NCBI RefSeq assembly: GCF_900102035.1
Contig: NZ_LT629689.1
Coordinates: 434,001-498,000, forward strand
Direction: 5' to 3'
DNA length: 64,000 nt
DNA from: Pseudomonas extremaustralis
GTDB taxonomy: Bacteria > Pseudomonadota > Gammaproteobacteria > Pseudomonadales > Pseudomonadaceae
Position numbers and translations under genes: made by a program. This document shows positions 10,438-18,817 of the stretch, piece after piece (position 1 is the stretch's first letter; each line of letters opens with the position of its first letter). The notes under the pieces are model-generated. The model did no database searches. It saw only the letters and a program-made list of their open reading frames with translations, and was not told the origin of the DNA.

Positions 10438-11622
10438 ATGCGTGAAGTAGTGATCGTCGACAGCGTGCGAACCGGCCTGGCCAAGTCCTTTCGCGGCAAG
10501 TTCAACCAGACCCGTCCGGATGACATGGCGGCCCATTGCGTCAACGCGCTGCTGGCCCGCAACGGCATCGACCCGGCCACGGTGGAAGACTGCATCGTCG
10601 GCGCCGGCTCCAACGAAGGCGCCCAGGGCTACAACATCGGGCGCAATGTGGCGGTGTTGTCGCAGTTGGGTACCGGCACGGCGGGCATGACCCTCAACCG
10701 GTTCTGCTCGTCGGGCTTGCAGGCGATTGCAATTGCGGCCAACCAGATCGCCTCGGGTTGCAGCGACATCATCGTCGCCGGCGGTGTCGAGTCCATCAGC
10801 CTGACCATGAAAAGCGTCAACACCGACAACCTGATCAACCCGCTGCTCAAGGCGCAGGTGCCGGGCATTTATTTCCCCATGGGCCAGACCGCCGAAATCG
10901 TCGCCCGTCGCTACAACGTCAGCCGCGAAGACCAGGACCTCTACGCCCTGCAAAGCCAGCAGCGCACGGCCCAGGCCCAGGCGGACGGCTTGTTCGACGA
11001 TGAAATCGTGGCGATGGCGGTCAAGTACCGGGTCGAGGACAAGGACACCGGCGCGGTGCAGATCCTTGACGGCGTGGTCGACCGCGACGACTGCAACCGC
11101 CCCGACACCAGCCTGGCCAGCCTGGCCGGGTTGAAGCCGGTGTTCGCCGAGGATGGCTCGGTGACGGCGGGCAACTCGTCCCAGCTCTCCGATGGCGCCT
11201 CGATGACCCTGGTGATGAGCCTGGAGAAAGCCCTGGCGTTGGGGCTCAAGCCCAAGGCGTTTTTCCGTGGTTTCACCGTGGCCGGTTGTGAGCCCGACGA
11301 GATGGGCATCGGCCCGGTGTTCTCGGTGCCCAAGCTGCTCAAGGCGAAGGGCTTGCAGGTGGCGGACATCGACCTGTGGGAACTCAACGAAGCGTTCGCG
11401 TCGCAGTGCCTGTATGCACGCGATCGCCTGGAAATCGACAACGCCCGCTACAACGTCAACGGCGGCTCGATCTCCATCGGCCATCCCTTCGGCATGACCG
11501 GCTCGCGGCAAGTGGGGCACTTGGTGCGTGAGTTGCAGCGGCGCAATCTGCGCTACGGCATCGTCACCATGTGCGTGGGCGGTGGCATGGGCGCGACCGG
11601 ACTCTTCGAAGCCGTACGCTGA
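10438..11622 (+). CDS. Acetyl-CoA C-acyltransferase (thiolase)
   Basis: This 394-residue thiolase catalyses CoA-dependent cleavage of 3-ketoacyl-CoA or the reverse condensation. All catalytic elements are visible: acyl-accepting Cys90 in NRFCSSGLQ, His349 in ISIGHPFGMTGSR, and Cys379 in MCVGGGMGATG. The overall sequence is closer to degradative thiolases of the FadA/AtoB superfamily that occur singly in Pseudomonas than to the FadAB beta subunit, and no fadB partner is adjacent. The start ATG has a GAGG-like site (CGAGGTAGCCC) upstream. The chain length of the substrate cannot be judged from sequence alone. Confidence 0.9.
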   Translation: MREVVIVDSVRTGLAKSFRGKFNQTRPDDMAAHCVNALLARNGIDPATVEDCIVGAGSNEGAQGYNIGRNVAVLSQLGTGTAGMTLNRFCSSGLQAIAIAANQIASGCSDIIVAGGVESISLTMKSVNTDNLINPLLKAQVPGIYFPMGQTAEIVARRYNVSREDQDLYALQSQQRTAQAQADGLFDDEIVAMAVKYRVEDKDTGAVQILDGVVDRDDCNRPDTSLASLAGLKPVFAEDGSVTAGNSSQLSDGASMTLVMSLEKALALGLKPKAFFRGFTVAGCEPDEMGIGPVFSVPKLLKAKGLQVADIDLWELNEAFASQCLYARDRLEIDNARYNVNGGSISIGHPFGMTGSRQVGHLVRELQRRNLRYGIVTMCVGGGMGATGLFEAVR

Positions 11623-11626
11623 GCCC

Positions 11627-11700
11627 TGGTGGAAGGGGGCTTGCTCCCGATGGCGGTGGCACCGACACCCCGCGATCAGAAGCAAGCCCGCTTTTACCGT
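11627..11700. repeat. REPIN-like palindromic repeat pair
   Basis: A REP core GGGGGCTTGCTCCCGAT is followed about 30 bases later by an inverted partner containing AGCAAGCCCGC. This is the head-to-head arrangement of P. fluorescens REPINs and lies between the thiolase and EamA transporter genes. Confidence 0.7.
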
Positions 11701-11776
11701 TGAACGCCGGCATATCCCAATCCGGCGACTTCACCCTAGAATGCACGCTCCTCCACCTCTGGCTTCTGGGGCACTC

Positions 11777-12733
11777 ATGCACATCTCTTCCGGCCGCTGG
11801 GTCTACGGCTTCTTCCTGACCCTGCTGACCGCGCTGCTGTGGGGCATTCTGCCGATCAAACTCAAACAGGTCCTGCAGGTGATGGACCCCATCACCGTCA
11901 CCTGGTTTCGCCTGATCGTGGCCGGCAGTTGCCTGTTCCTGTATCTATCCGCCACCCGACGCCTGCCCAGCCTTAAAGTGCTCGGTCCCAGGGGCGGCTG
12001 GCTGGTGGGCATGGCCGTGTGCGGCCTGGTGGGCAATTACGTGTTGTACCTGGTGGGCCTGAAGCTGCTCAGCCCCGGCACCGCCCAGTTGGTGGTGCAG
12101 ATGGGGCCGATCTTTTTGATGATCGCCAGCGTGTTTGTGTTCAAGGAACGCTTCAGCCTCGGGCAAGTGCTGGGCCTGGTGGTATTGATCGCGGGCTTCG
12201 GTCTGTTCTTCAACCAGCGCCTGGCGGAACTGCTGACGTCGCTGGGCGCCTATACCGCCGGCGTGCTGACCGTCCTGCTGGCCACGTCGATCTGGGTGTT
12301 TTATGCCCTGGGCCAGAAGCAGTTGCTGACCGTATGGAATTCGCTGCAGGTGATGATGGTGATCTACCTGTCGTGCGCCGTGTTACTGACGCCCTGGGCC
12401 CATCCTCTGGAGGCCCTGCAACTGAGCCCGCTGCAAGGCTGGCTGCTGCTGGCGTGCTGCATGAACACCCTGGTGGCCTACGGCGCATTTGCCGAAGCCC
12501 TGGCCCATTGGGAAGCCTCGCGGGTCAGTGCGACCCTGGCGCTCACGCCGTTGGTGACGTTTGTCGCGGTGGCGTTAGCGGCGTGGTGGTGGCCGGACTA
12601 TGTGCAGGCCGAAGAGATCAACGCCCTGGGGTATATCGGCGCGCTGCTGGTGGTGCTGGGTTCGGCGGCCGTGGCGCTGGCGCCGTCGTTGCTCGCCGGG
12701 CTCAAGGCCCGGCGGCTGCGCATGGCGTCTTAA
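11777..12733 (+). CDS. DMT superfamily transporter (EamA type)
   Basis: This 318-residue inner-membrane protein has ten predicted hydrophobic segments in two EamA repeats, the drug/metabolite transporter layout. The first repeat opens with [21 protein letters not shown] and the second with a segment near [20 protein letters not shown]. Each repeat ends in a Gly-rich helix followed by basic residues ([13 protein letters not shown] at the C-terminus). Such proteins usually export amino acids or small metabolites, but the substrate is not deducible. The start was set at the ATG that directly precedes the first membrane segment; upstream in-frame sequence overlaps the REP region. Its last four bases overlap the convergent fumC stop. 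Confidence 0.87.
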   Translation: MHISSGRWVYGFFLTLLTALLWGILPIKLKQVLQVMDPITVTWFRLIVAGSCLFLYLSATRRLPSLKVLGPRGGWLVGMAVCGLVGNYVLYLVGLKLLSPGTAQLVVQMGPIFLMIASVFVFKERFSLGQVLGLVVLIAGFGLFFNQRLAELLTSLGAYTAGVLTVLLATSIWVFYALGQKQLLTVWNSLQVMMVIYLSCAVLLTPWAHPLEALQLSPLQGWLLLACCMNTLVAYGAFAEALAHWEASRVSATLALTPLVTFVAVALAAWWWPDYVQAEEINALGYIGALLVVLGSAAVALAPSLLAGLKARRLRMAS

Positions 12734-14112
12734 GTGCCCAGCATGTTTTCCGGGCGGACCCACTGGTCGAACTCGGCGTCGGTGAGGTAGCCCAGCTCCA
12801 GCGCTGCTTCCCGTAGCGTCAGCCCTTCGGCGTAGGCCTTCTTGGCGATCTGCGCCGACTTGTCATAGCCGATGTGCGGGTTGAGGGCGGTCACCAGCAT
12901 CAGCCCACGCTCCAGGTGCTCGGCCATTTGCACGGCGTCAGGCTCGAGGCCGGCGACGCAGTGTTCCTGGAAGTTGTTGCAGCCATCGGCGAGCAGGCGG
13001 ATCGACTCCAGCAGGTTGTGGATGATCACCGGCTTGTACACGTTCAACTGCAAATGCCCCTGGCTCGCAGCGATGCCGATGGTCACGTCATTGCCCATGA
13101 CCTGGCAGGCCAGCATCGACAGCGCTTCGCACTGGGTCGGGTTGACCTTGCCCGGCATGATCGAACTGCCGGGCTCGTTGGCCGGCAGCTTGACCTCGGC
13201 CAGCCCGGCGCGCGGGCCCGAACCCAGCAGGCGCAGATCGTTGGCGATTTTCATCAGGGCCACGGCCAGGGTCTTCAGCGCGCCGTGCAGGGTCACCAGT
13301 GGCTCATGACCGGAAAGCGCGGCGAATTTGTTCGGCGCCGTCACGAATGGCAGGCCGGAGAGGGCGGCCAGTTCGGCGGCAATCGCCTCGCCAAAGCCGT
13401 GGGGCGCATTGAGCCCGGTGCCGACGGCGGTGCCGCCTTGGGCCAACTCGCACACGGCGGGCAGGGCGCCGCGGATCGCACGCTCGGCGTAATCGAGCTG
13501 GGCGATGAACGCCGACAGTTCCTGGCCGAAGGTGATGGGCGTGGCGTCCATCATATGGGTGCGGCCGGTCTTCACCAGTTGCATGTGCCGCGCGGCCAAT
13601 TCCGCCAGGCCCCCGGAAAGGCTGGCGAGCGCCGGCAGCAGTTGCTGGTGCACCGCCTGCACGGTCGCGATGCTCATGGCCGTGGGGAAGCAGTCGTTGG
13701 AGCTCTGGGAGCGGTTGACGTGATCGTTGGGATGCACCGGGCTCTTGCCGCCACGGGGCTTGCCCGACAGCTCGTTGGCGCGGCCGGCGATCACTTCGTT
13801 GGCGTTCATGTTGCTCTGGGTACCGCTGCCGGTTTGCCAGACCACCAGGGGGAACTGGTCGTCATGCTGGCCGTCGAGCACTTCGTCGGCGGCCTGTTCG
13901 ATCAGGCGCGCGATGTCGGCGGGCAGGTCGCCGTTGCGGTTGTTGACCCGTGCGGCAGCCTTCTTGATCAGGGCCAGGGCATGCAGCACCGCCAGGGGCA
14001 TGCGCTGCTCGCCAATGGCGAAATTCACCAGCGAACGTTGGGTCTGGGCGCCCCAGTAGGCGTCATCCGGGACGGCGACGTCCCCCAGGCTGTCGGTTTC
14101 GATACGGCTCAT
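12730..14112 (-). CDS. fumC: Class II fumarate hydratase
   Basis: This 460-residue class II fumarase hydrates fumarate to L-malate in the TCA cycle without an iron-sulfur cluster. The superfamily signature [15 protein letters not shown] is present near residue 317, and the substrate-site motifs [22 protein letters not shown] and [11 protein letters not shown] are intact. Its setting, beside a DUF2059 protein and bolA, resembles the second fumC of P. aeruginosa and not the manganese-superoxide-dismutase-linked copy. It is divergent from the DUF2059 gene, and its stop overlaps that of the EamA transporter by four bases. Confidence 0.95.
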   Translation of the reverse strand: MSRIETDSLGDVAVPDDAYWGAQTQRSLVNFAIGEQRMPLAVLHALALIKKAAARVNNRNGDLPADIARLIEQAADEVLDGQHDDQFPLVVWQTGSGTQSNMNANEVIAGRANELSGKPRGGKSPVHPNDHVNRSQSSNDCFPTAMSIATVQAVHQQLLPALASLSGGLAELAARHMQLVKTGRTHMMDATPITFGQELSAFIAQLDYAERAIRGALPAVCELAQGGTAVGTGLNAPHGFGEAIAAELAALSGLPFVTAPNKFAALSGHEPLVTLHGALKTLAVALMKIANDLRLLGSGPRAGLAEVKLPANEPGSSIMPGKVNPTQCEALSMLACQVMGNDVTIGIAASQGHLQLNVYKPVIIHNLLESIRLLADGCNNFQEHCVAGLEPDAVQMAEHLERGLMLVTALNPHIGYDKSAQIAKKAYAEGLTLREAALELGYLTDAEFDQWVRPENMLGT

Positions 14113-14305
14113 CGGGCACTCTCCTTCAAGTTCGTTTGCGCAGTTTAGGCCTTGATGGGCCTATGGGGTTCCCTAAAAGACTTTTCATCGGATTCATTGA
14201 CCGCCAATCCACGTCCGACAAGGGCCGGGGTTGAGCCGCAAGGTTTTTTAGGCGCAGAATGGGCGCCCTTGGGGTCTTACCTCGCCTGCTAGAAAAGGAA
14301 ACTCG

Positions 14306-14824
14306 ATGACTCGTCTTCGTGCCATCTGTACCGCGGTTGCTCTGGTTTGCGCCAGCGGCCAGGTTTTTGCCGATACCGCCAGCCACAACGCCAGTGCCGA
14401 AGCCTTCCTTACCCTGGCCCACGCTGACAAGCTGGGGACCCCGGTGTACATGCAAGTGCAGCAAATGTTCGCCCAGCGCTTCGAACAGACCAAGGCGCCT
14501 GCCGCCAAGCAGTCCGTACTGGACAGCTACCAGGCCAAGGCCAACGCCGCCCTGGACCAGGCCATCGGCTGGCCGAAGCTGAAACCGGACATGGTCAAGC
14601 TCTACACCAGCAACTTCAGCGAATCCGAACTCAAGGACCTGGTTGCTTTCTACCAGTCGCCGCTGGGCAAGAAAGTCCTGGAAAAAATGCCGCAACTGAC
14701 CCAGCAATCGGCCCAGATGACCCAGGCCAAGCTGGAAAGCGCCGTACCGGTGGTGAACAAACTGTTGGAAGACATGACCAACGAGCTGACGCCGAAAGCC
14801 GCCGCACCGGCCAAGAAGAAGTAA
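14306..14824 (+). CDS. Exported DUF2059 domain protein
   Basis: This 172-residue protein has a clear signal peptide (residues 1 to about 22, ending SGQVFA before DTAS), so it should be periplasmic. The mature part is helical, with the DUF2059 hallmark YTSNFSESELKDLVAFYQSPLGKKVLEKMP. The C-terminus is a lysine/alanine tail. The family has no established function. It sits twelve bases upstream of bolA on the same strand, suggesting co-transcription, and is preceded by the fumC divergent promoter region. The start follows AAAAGGAAA. Confidence 0.85.
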   Translation: MTRLRAICTAVALVCASGQVFADTASHNASAEAFLTLAHADKLGTPVYMQVQQMFAQRFEQTKAPAAKQSVLDSYQAKANAALDQAIGWPKLKPDMVKLYTSNFSESELKDLVAFYQSPLGKKVLEKMPQLTQQSAQMTQAKLESAVPVVNKLLEDMTNELTPKAAAPAKKK

Positions 14825-14836
14825 GCAGGAATGACC

Positions 14837-15124
14837 ATGCAACAGCGTATCGAAACGGCGCTCGCCGCCTTGGGCACGGACCACTTGAGCGTGCTGGACG
14901 AAAGCCATATGCACAGCCGTGGGTTGCAGACCCACTTCAAGGCCGTGCTGGTCAGCCAGCAGTTCGAGGGGCTTAACCGCGTCAAGCGCCACCAGAAGGT
15001 CTACGCCACCCTGGGTGACCTGATGAGCGAGTTTCATGCGCTGGCGCTGCATACCTACACGCCTGAAGAATGGGCACAAATCGACGCAGCCCCGGCCTCG
15101 CCGACCTGCGCCGGCGGCCATTGA
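14837..15124 (+). CDS. bolA: BolA family protein
   Basis: This 95-residue BolA-type protein has the family core SRGLQTHFKAVLVS followed by FEGLNRVKRHQKVYATLGDLM. The conserved His of the RH motif, used with monothiol glutaredoxins to bind [2Fe-2S] clusters, is present. BolA proteins link iron-sulfur traffic to stress morphology and motility control. The second ATG is preferred because AGGA lies directly against the first ATG, which leaves no spacer there. It is probably co-transcribed with the DUF2059 gene. A REPIN and a strong terminator separate it from trhO. Confidence 0.88.
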   Translation: MQQRIETALAALGTDHLSVLDESHMHSRGLQTHFKAVLVSQQFEGLNRVKRHQKVYATLGDLMSEFHALALHTYTPEEWAQIDAAPASPTCAGGH

Positions 15125-15142
15125 CGGGTTGATGTCGAATCT

Positions 15143-15249
15143 ACTGTAGGAGCGTGCTTGCTCGCAAAAAAACGCAGGGCGCCGCTGGGCGTCGGCTTAT
15201 CCGTGTCATCGTTCACGACCTTGGCGAGCAAGCTCGCTCCTACAGTTAA
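15143..15249. repeat. REPIN (two inverted REP palindromes)
   Basis: TGTAGGAGCGTGCTTGCTCGC and its near-perfect inverse GCGAGCAAGCTCGCTCCTAC flank a roughly 65-base spacer. This is a full REP doublet, the form mobilised by RAYT transposases in pseudomonads. Confidence 0.85.
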
Positions 15250-15274
15250 CGGTTCATCCCTGATAGAATCCGCA

Positions 15275-15305
15275 ACGCGCCGCTCAGCCGGCGCGTTTTT
15301 TTTTT
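15275..15305 (+). terminator. Rho-independent terminator between bolA and trhO
   Basis: A perfect 8-bp stem ACGCGCCG/CGGCGCGT with a 6-base loop is followed by an uninterrupted run of nine or ten T. It most likely ends the DUF2059-bolA transcript. Confidence 0.85.
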
Positions 15306-15352
15306 GCATCCGGTTCACCCCTTACGAGGGTAGCCACCTGGAGAGAACACCC

Positions 15353-16294
15353 ATGACTCAACCGATTGTCGTGGCGGCACTGTATAAGTTCGTCACCCTC
15401 GAAGATTACGTCGCCCTGCGCGAGCCCTTGCTGCAGGCGATGGTCGACAATGGCATCAAAGGCACTTTGCTGATCGCCGAAGAAGGCATCAACGGCACCG
15501 TTTCCGGCAGCCGCGAAGGCATCGACGGCCTGATGGCCTGGCTCAAGAACGACCCGCGCATGGTCGACATCGACCACAAAGAGTCGTACTGCGACGAGCA
15601 GCCGTTCTACCGCACCAAGGTCAAGCTCAAGAAAGAGATCGTGACCCTGGGCATCGAAGGCGTCGACCCCAACAAGCAAGTGGGCACCTACGTCGACCCC
15701 AAAGACTGGAACGCACTGATCAGCGATCCGGAAGTGCTGCTGATCGATACCCGCAACGACTACGAAGTGTCCATCGGCACCTTTGAAGGCGCGATCGACC
15801 CGAAAACCACCAGTTTTCGCGAATTTCCCGACTACATCAAAGCCAACTTCGACCCGGCCAAACACAAGAAAGTCGCTATGTTCTGCACCGGCGGCATTCG
15901 TTGCGAAAAGGCATCGAGCTACATGCTCGGCGAAGGCTTCGATGAGGTCTACCACCTCAAGGGCGGCATCCTGAAGTACCTCGAAGAGGTGCCGCAGGAA
16001 GAGACCAAATGGCAGGGTGACTGCTTTGTGTTCGACAATCGCGTGACCGTGCGCCACGACTTGAGCGAAGGCGACTACGATCAATGTCATGCCTGCCGTA
16101 CACCGGTGAGCGTCGAAGACCGCGCATCCGAGCACTATGTGGCCGGCATCAGTTGCCCCCACTGCTGGGATAAGCTGCCGGAGAAAACCCGTCGCAGTGC
16201 GATCGACCGGCAAAAGCAGATCGAACTGGCCAAGGCCCGCAACATGCCGCACCCGATCGGTTTCAACTATAAGCAAACATCCTCCGAGGCTTGA
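15353..16294 (+). CDS. trhO: tRNA uridine(34) hydroxylase (rhodanese-like, TrhO/YceA)
   Basis: This 313-residue protein belongs to the YceA/TrhO family, which hydroxylates U34 of certain tRNAs on the way to 5-methoxy- or 5-oxyacetyl-uridine. An N-terminal acylphosphatase-like part ([14 protein letters not shown]) precedes a rhodanese domain at about 120-220, with the active-site Cys in [16 protein letters not shown]-terminal region carries CHACRTPV and CPHCW pairs that may bind metal. The ATG is preceded by GGAGAGA. The next gene begins three bases after its stop, indicating an operon with the DsbA-like and ABC genes. Confidence 0.92.
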   Translation: MTQPIVVAALYKFVTLEDYVALREPLLQAMVDNGIKGTLLIAEEGINGTVSGSREGIDGLMAWLKNDPRMVDIDHKESYCDEQPFYRTKVKLKKEIVTLGIEGVDPNKQVGTYVDPKDWNALISDPEVLLIDTRNDYEVSIGTFEGAIDPKTTSFREFPDYIKANFDPAKHKKVAMFCTGGIRCEKASSYMLGEGFDEVYHLKGGILKYLEEVPQEETKWQGDCFVFDNRVTVRHDLSEGDYDQCHACRTPVSVEDRASEHYVAGISCPHCWDKLPEKTRRSAIDRQKQIELAKARNMPHPIGFNYKQTSSEA

Positions 16295-16297
16295 CCC

Positions 16298-16933
16298 ATG
16301 TCAGCGCGCCTGCTTTACGTGATGGACCCGATGTGTTCCTGGTGCTGGGGCTTTGCCCCGGTGGCCGAGGCGTTGGTGAAGCAGGCCCAGGCGGTCGGCG
16401 TGGAACTGCACCTGGTGGTGGGCGGTTTGCGCACCGGCAGCGGCGCGGCATTGGAACCGACCACCCGGCGCTACATTCTTGAACACTGGCAGGCGGTCAC
16501 CGAAGCCACCAGCCAGCCGTTCAAGCACGAGGGCGCGCTGCCCGACGGTTTTGTCTATGACACCGAGCCTGCCTGTCGCGCCATCGTCACCGCGCGCAGC
16601 CTGGCGCCGGATTGTGCATGGAAACTGTTGGGGCTGATCCAGCATGCGTTCTATGTCGAAGGTCGCGACGTAACCCTCGCCAGGGTGCTGGTGGACTTGG
16701 CGGAAGAAGCGGGCATACCGCGCATCGAGTTTGCCGGCGAGTTCGATCGCGCCGAGCAGCATGCCGCCACCGCTGCGGATTTCACCTGGGTGCAGGACCT
16801 GGGTATTGCGGGTTTCCCAACCTTGCTGGCCGAGCGTAACGGCCAGTTGGCACTGTTGACCAACGGCTACCAACCGCTGTCCGAGCTCGCGCCACTGCTC
16901 GCCCGCTGGTTGGAGCGAGCCACCTGTGCATGA
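16298..16933 (+). CDS. DsbA family thioredoxin-fold protein
   Basis: This 211-residue protein has a thioredoxin-like fold of the DsbA/2-hydroxychromene-2-carboxylate isomerase/FrnE group, with a CxxC at residues 13-16 (DPMCSWCWGF) and the cis-Pro loop in GIAGFPTLLAERNG. There is no signal peptide, so it acts in the cytoplasm, unlike true DsbA. Members are thiol-disulfide oxidoreductases or glutathione-dependent enzymes; the substrate is unknown. It is tightly placed between trhO and the ABC exporter gene, overlapping the latter by eight bases. Confidence 0.85.
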   Translation: MSARLLYVMDPMCSWCWGFAPVAEALVKQAQAVGVELHLVVGGLRTGSGAALEPTTRRYILEHWQAVTEATSQPFKHEGALPDGFVYDTEPACRAIVTARSLAPDCAWKLLGLIQHAFYVEGRDVTLARVLVDLAEEAGIPRIEFAGEFDRAEQHAATAADFTWVQDLGIAGFPTLLAERNGQLALLTNGYQPLSELAPLLARWLERATCA

Positions 16934-18746
16934 CCGGCCTGATACACCAGAGCTACCCAAACGCGTCGACCGCCTGACCTGGGCGGAAATTCGCCGCCTG
17001 GCCCTGCGGCACCGCAAATCCCTGTGGATCGCCAACAGCGTCGCGGTACTGGCGACCCTGTGCAGCGTACCCATCCCCTTACTGTTGCCGTTGCTGGTGG
17101 ACGAAGTGCTGCTGGGCCATGGCGATGCCGCGCTCAAGGTGATGAACCACGCCTTGCCCCTGGGTTGGCAGAAGGCGGCCGGCTATATCGGCCTGATGCT
17201 GCTGGTGACGCTGTTGCTGCGCTGCAGTGCCCTGGTGTTCAACGTGGTGCAGGCACGGCTGTTTGCGCGGCTGGCCAAGGACATCGTGTACCGCATTCGC
17301 GTGCGCCTGATCGAGCGCCTCAAGCGTATCTCCCTGGGCGAGTACGAAAGCCTGGGCAGCGGCACGGTCACCACGCATCTGGTCACTGACCTGGACACCC
17401 TGGACAAATTCGTCGGCGAAACCCTCAGCCGCTTCCTTGTGGCCATGCTCACCCTGGTCGGCACGTCGGCGATCCTGGTGTGGATGCATTGGCAACTGGC
17501 CTTGCTGATTCTGCTGTTCAACCCCTTGGTGATCTATGCCACGGTGCAGTTGGGCAAGCGTGTCAAACACCTGAAGAAACTGGAAAACGACAGCACCTCA
17601 CGGTTCACCCAGGCCCTGACCGAAACCCTCGATGCCATCCAGGAAGTGCGCGCCGGCAACCGCCAGGGTTTTTTCCTCGGCCGCCTGGGCCAGCGCGCCC
17701 GGGAAGTGCGTGACTACGCGATTCATTCCCAATGGAAAACCGACGCCTCCAGCCGTGCCAGCGGTTTGCTGTTCCAGTTCGGGATCGACATCTTCCGCGC
17801 GGCGGCGATGCTCACCGTGCTGTTTTCCGACCTGTCCATCGGCCAGATGCTCGCCGTGTTCAGTTACCTGTGGTTCATGATCGGCCCGGTGGAGCAGTTG
17901 CTGAACCTGCAATACGCCTACTACGCGGCGGGCGGCGCGCTGACCCGTATCAACGAATTGCTGGCCCGTGCCGATGAGCCACAGTACGCCGGCGGCGAAG
18001 ACCCGTTCACCGGACACGAGACCGTTGGCATCGAAGTGCGCGGCGTTGATTTCGGCTACGGCGAAGAGCTGGTGCTCAACCAATTGAACCTGGTCATCGC
18101 CCCCGGTGAAAAGGTGGCGATCGTCGGCGCCAGCGGCGGCGGCAAAAGTACCCTGGTGCAACTGTTGCTCGGGCTCTACACGCCGCAGGCGGGCAGCATT
18201 CGTTTCGGCGGGGCCACCCAACAGGAGATCGGCCTGGAAACCATTCGCGAGCATGTCGCGGTGGTGTTGCAGCACCCGGCGCTGTTCAACGATACCGTGC
18301 GCGCCAATCTGACCATGGGCCGAAACCGCAGCGACCAGGCTTGCTGGCAGGCACTGGCAATTGCCCAACTGGATGCTACCGTCAAGGCACTGCCCCTGGG
18401 GCTTGATAGTGTGGTGGGGCGTTCCGGGGTGCGTTTTTCCGGCGGGCAGCGACAGCGCCTGGCAATTGCGCGTATGGTCCTGGCTGAGCCGAAAGTGGTG
18501 ATTCTCGATGAGGCGACCTCCGCGCTGGATGCCGCCACCGAGTACAACTTGCACCAGGCACTGGCGCGGTTCCTCAGTGGCCGTACTACACTCATCATCG
18601 CCCACCGCCTGTCAGCGGTTAAGCAAGCGGATCGAGTATTAGTGTTCGACGGTGGTCATATCGCTGAGGATGGCGATCACCAGCAATTGATTGCCGAGGG
18701 TGGTCTGTACGCCAAGCTGTACGGACACTTACAACAGGTTCGTTGA
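16926..18746 (+). CDS. ABC exporter, fused permease and ATPase
   Basis: This 606-residue half-transporter has a six-helix type I exporter membrane domain (about residues 30-320) followed by a nucleotide-binding domain. The NBD shows Walker A GASGGGKST, signature FSGGQRQRLAIARM, Walker B VVILDEATSAL and the H-loop in IIAHRLS. It should work as a homodimer in the inner membrane to export a lipid, peptide or drug-like compound. Translation starts at GTG with GGAG upstream and overlaps the DsbA-like gene, implying coupling. Gene order with rbdA downstream matches P. aeruginosa as I recall it. Confidence 0.9.
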   Translation: MHDRPDTPELPKRVDRLTWAEIRRLALRHRKSLWIANSVAVLATLCSVPIPLLLPLLVDEVLLGHGDAALKVMNHALPLGWQKAAGYIGLMLLVTLLLRCSALVFNVVQARLFARLAKDIVYRIRVRLIERLKRISLGEYESLGSGTVTTHLVTDLDTLDKFVGETLSRFLVAMLTLVGTSAILVWMHWQLALLILLFNPLVIYATVQLGKRVKHLKKLENDSTSRFTQALTETLDAIQEVRAGNRQGFFLGRLGQRAREVRDYAIHSQWKTDASSRASGLLFQFGIDIFRAAAMLTVLFSDLSIGQMLAVFSYLWFMIGPVEQLLNLQYAYYAAGGALTRINELLARADEPQYAGGEDPFTGHETVGIEVRGVDFGYGEELVLNQLNLVIAPGEKVAIVGASGGGKSTLVQLLLGLYTPQAGSIRFGGATQQEIGLETIREHVAVVLQHPALFNDTVRANLTMGRNRSDQACWQALAIAQLDATVKALPLGLDSVVGRSGVRFSGGQRQRLAIARMVLAEPKVVILDEATSALDAATEYNLHQALARFLSGRTTLIIAHRLSAVKQADRVLVFDGGHIAEDGDHQQLIAEGGLYAKLYGHLQQVR

Positions 18747-18817
18747 ATCAGCCTAGGCTGAGCTATCGAAAGCGTATTTTTGCGTGCGTATCCAGCAGTG
18801 CATGTGCAAGGGACTTC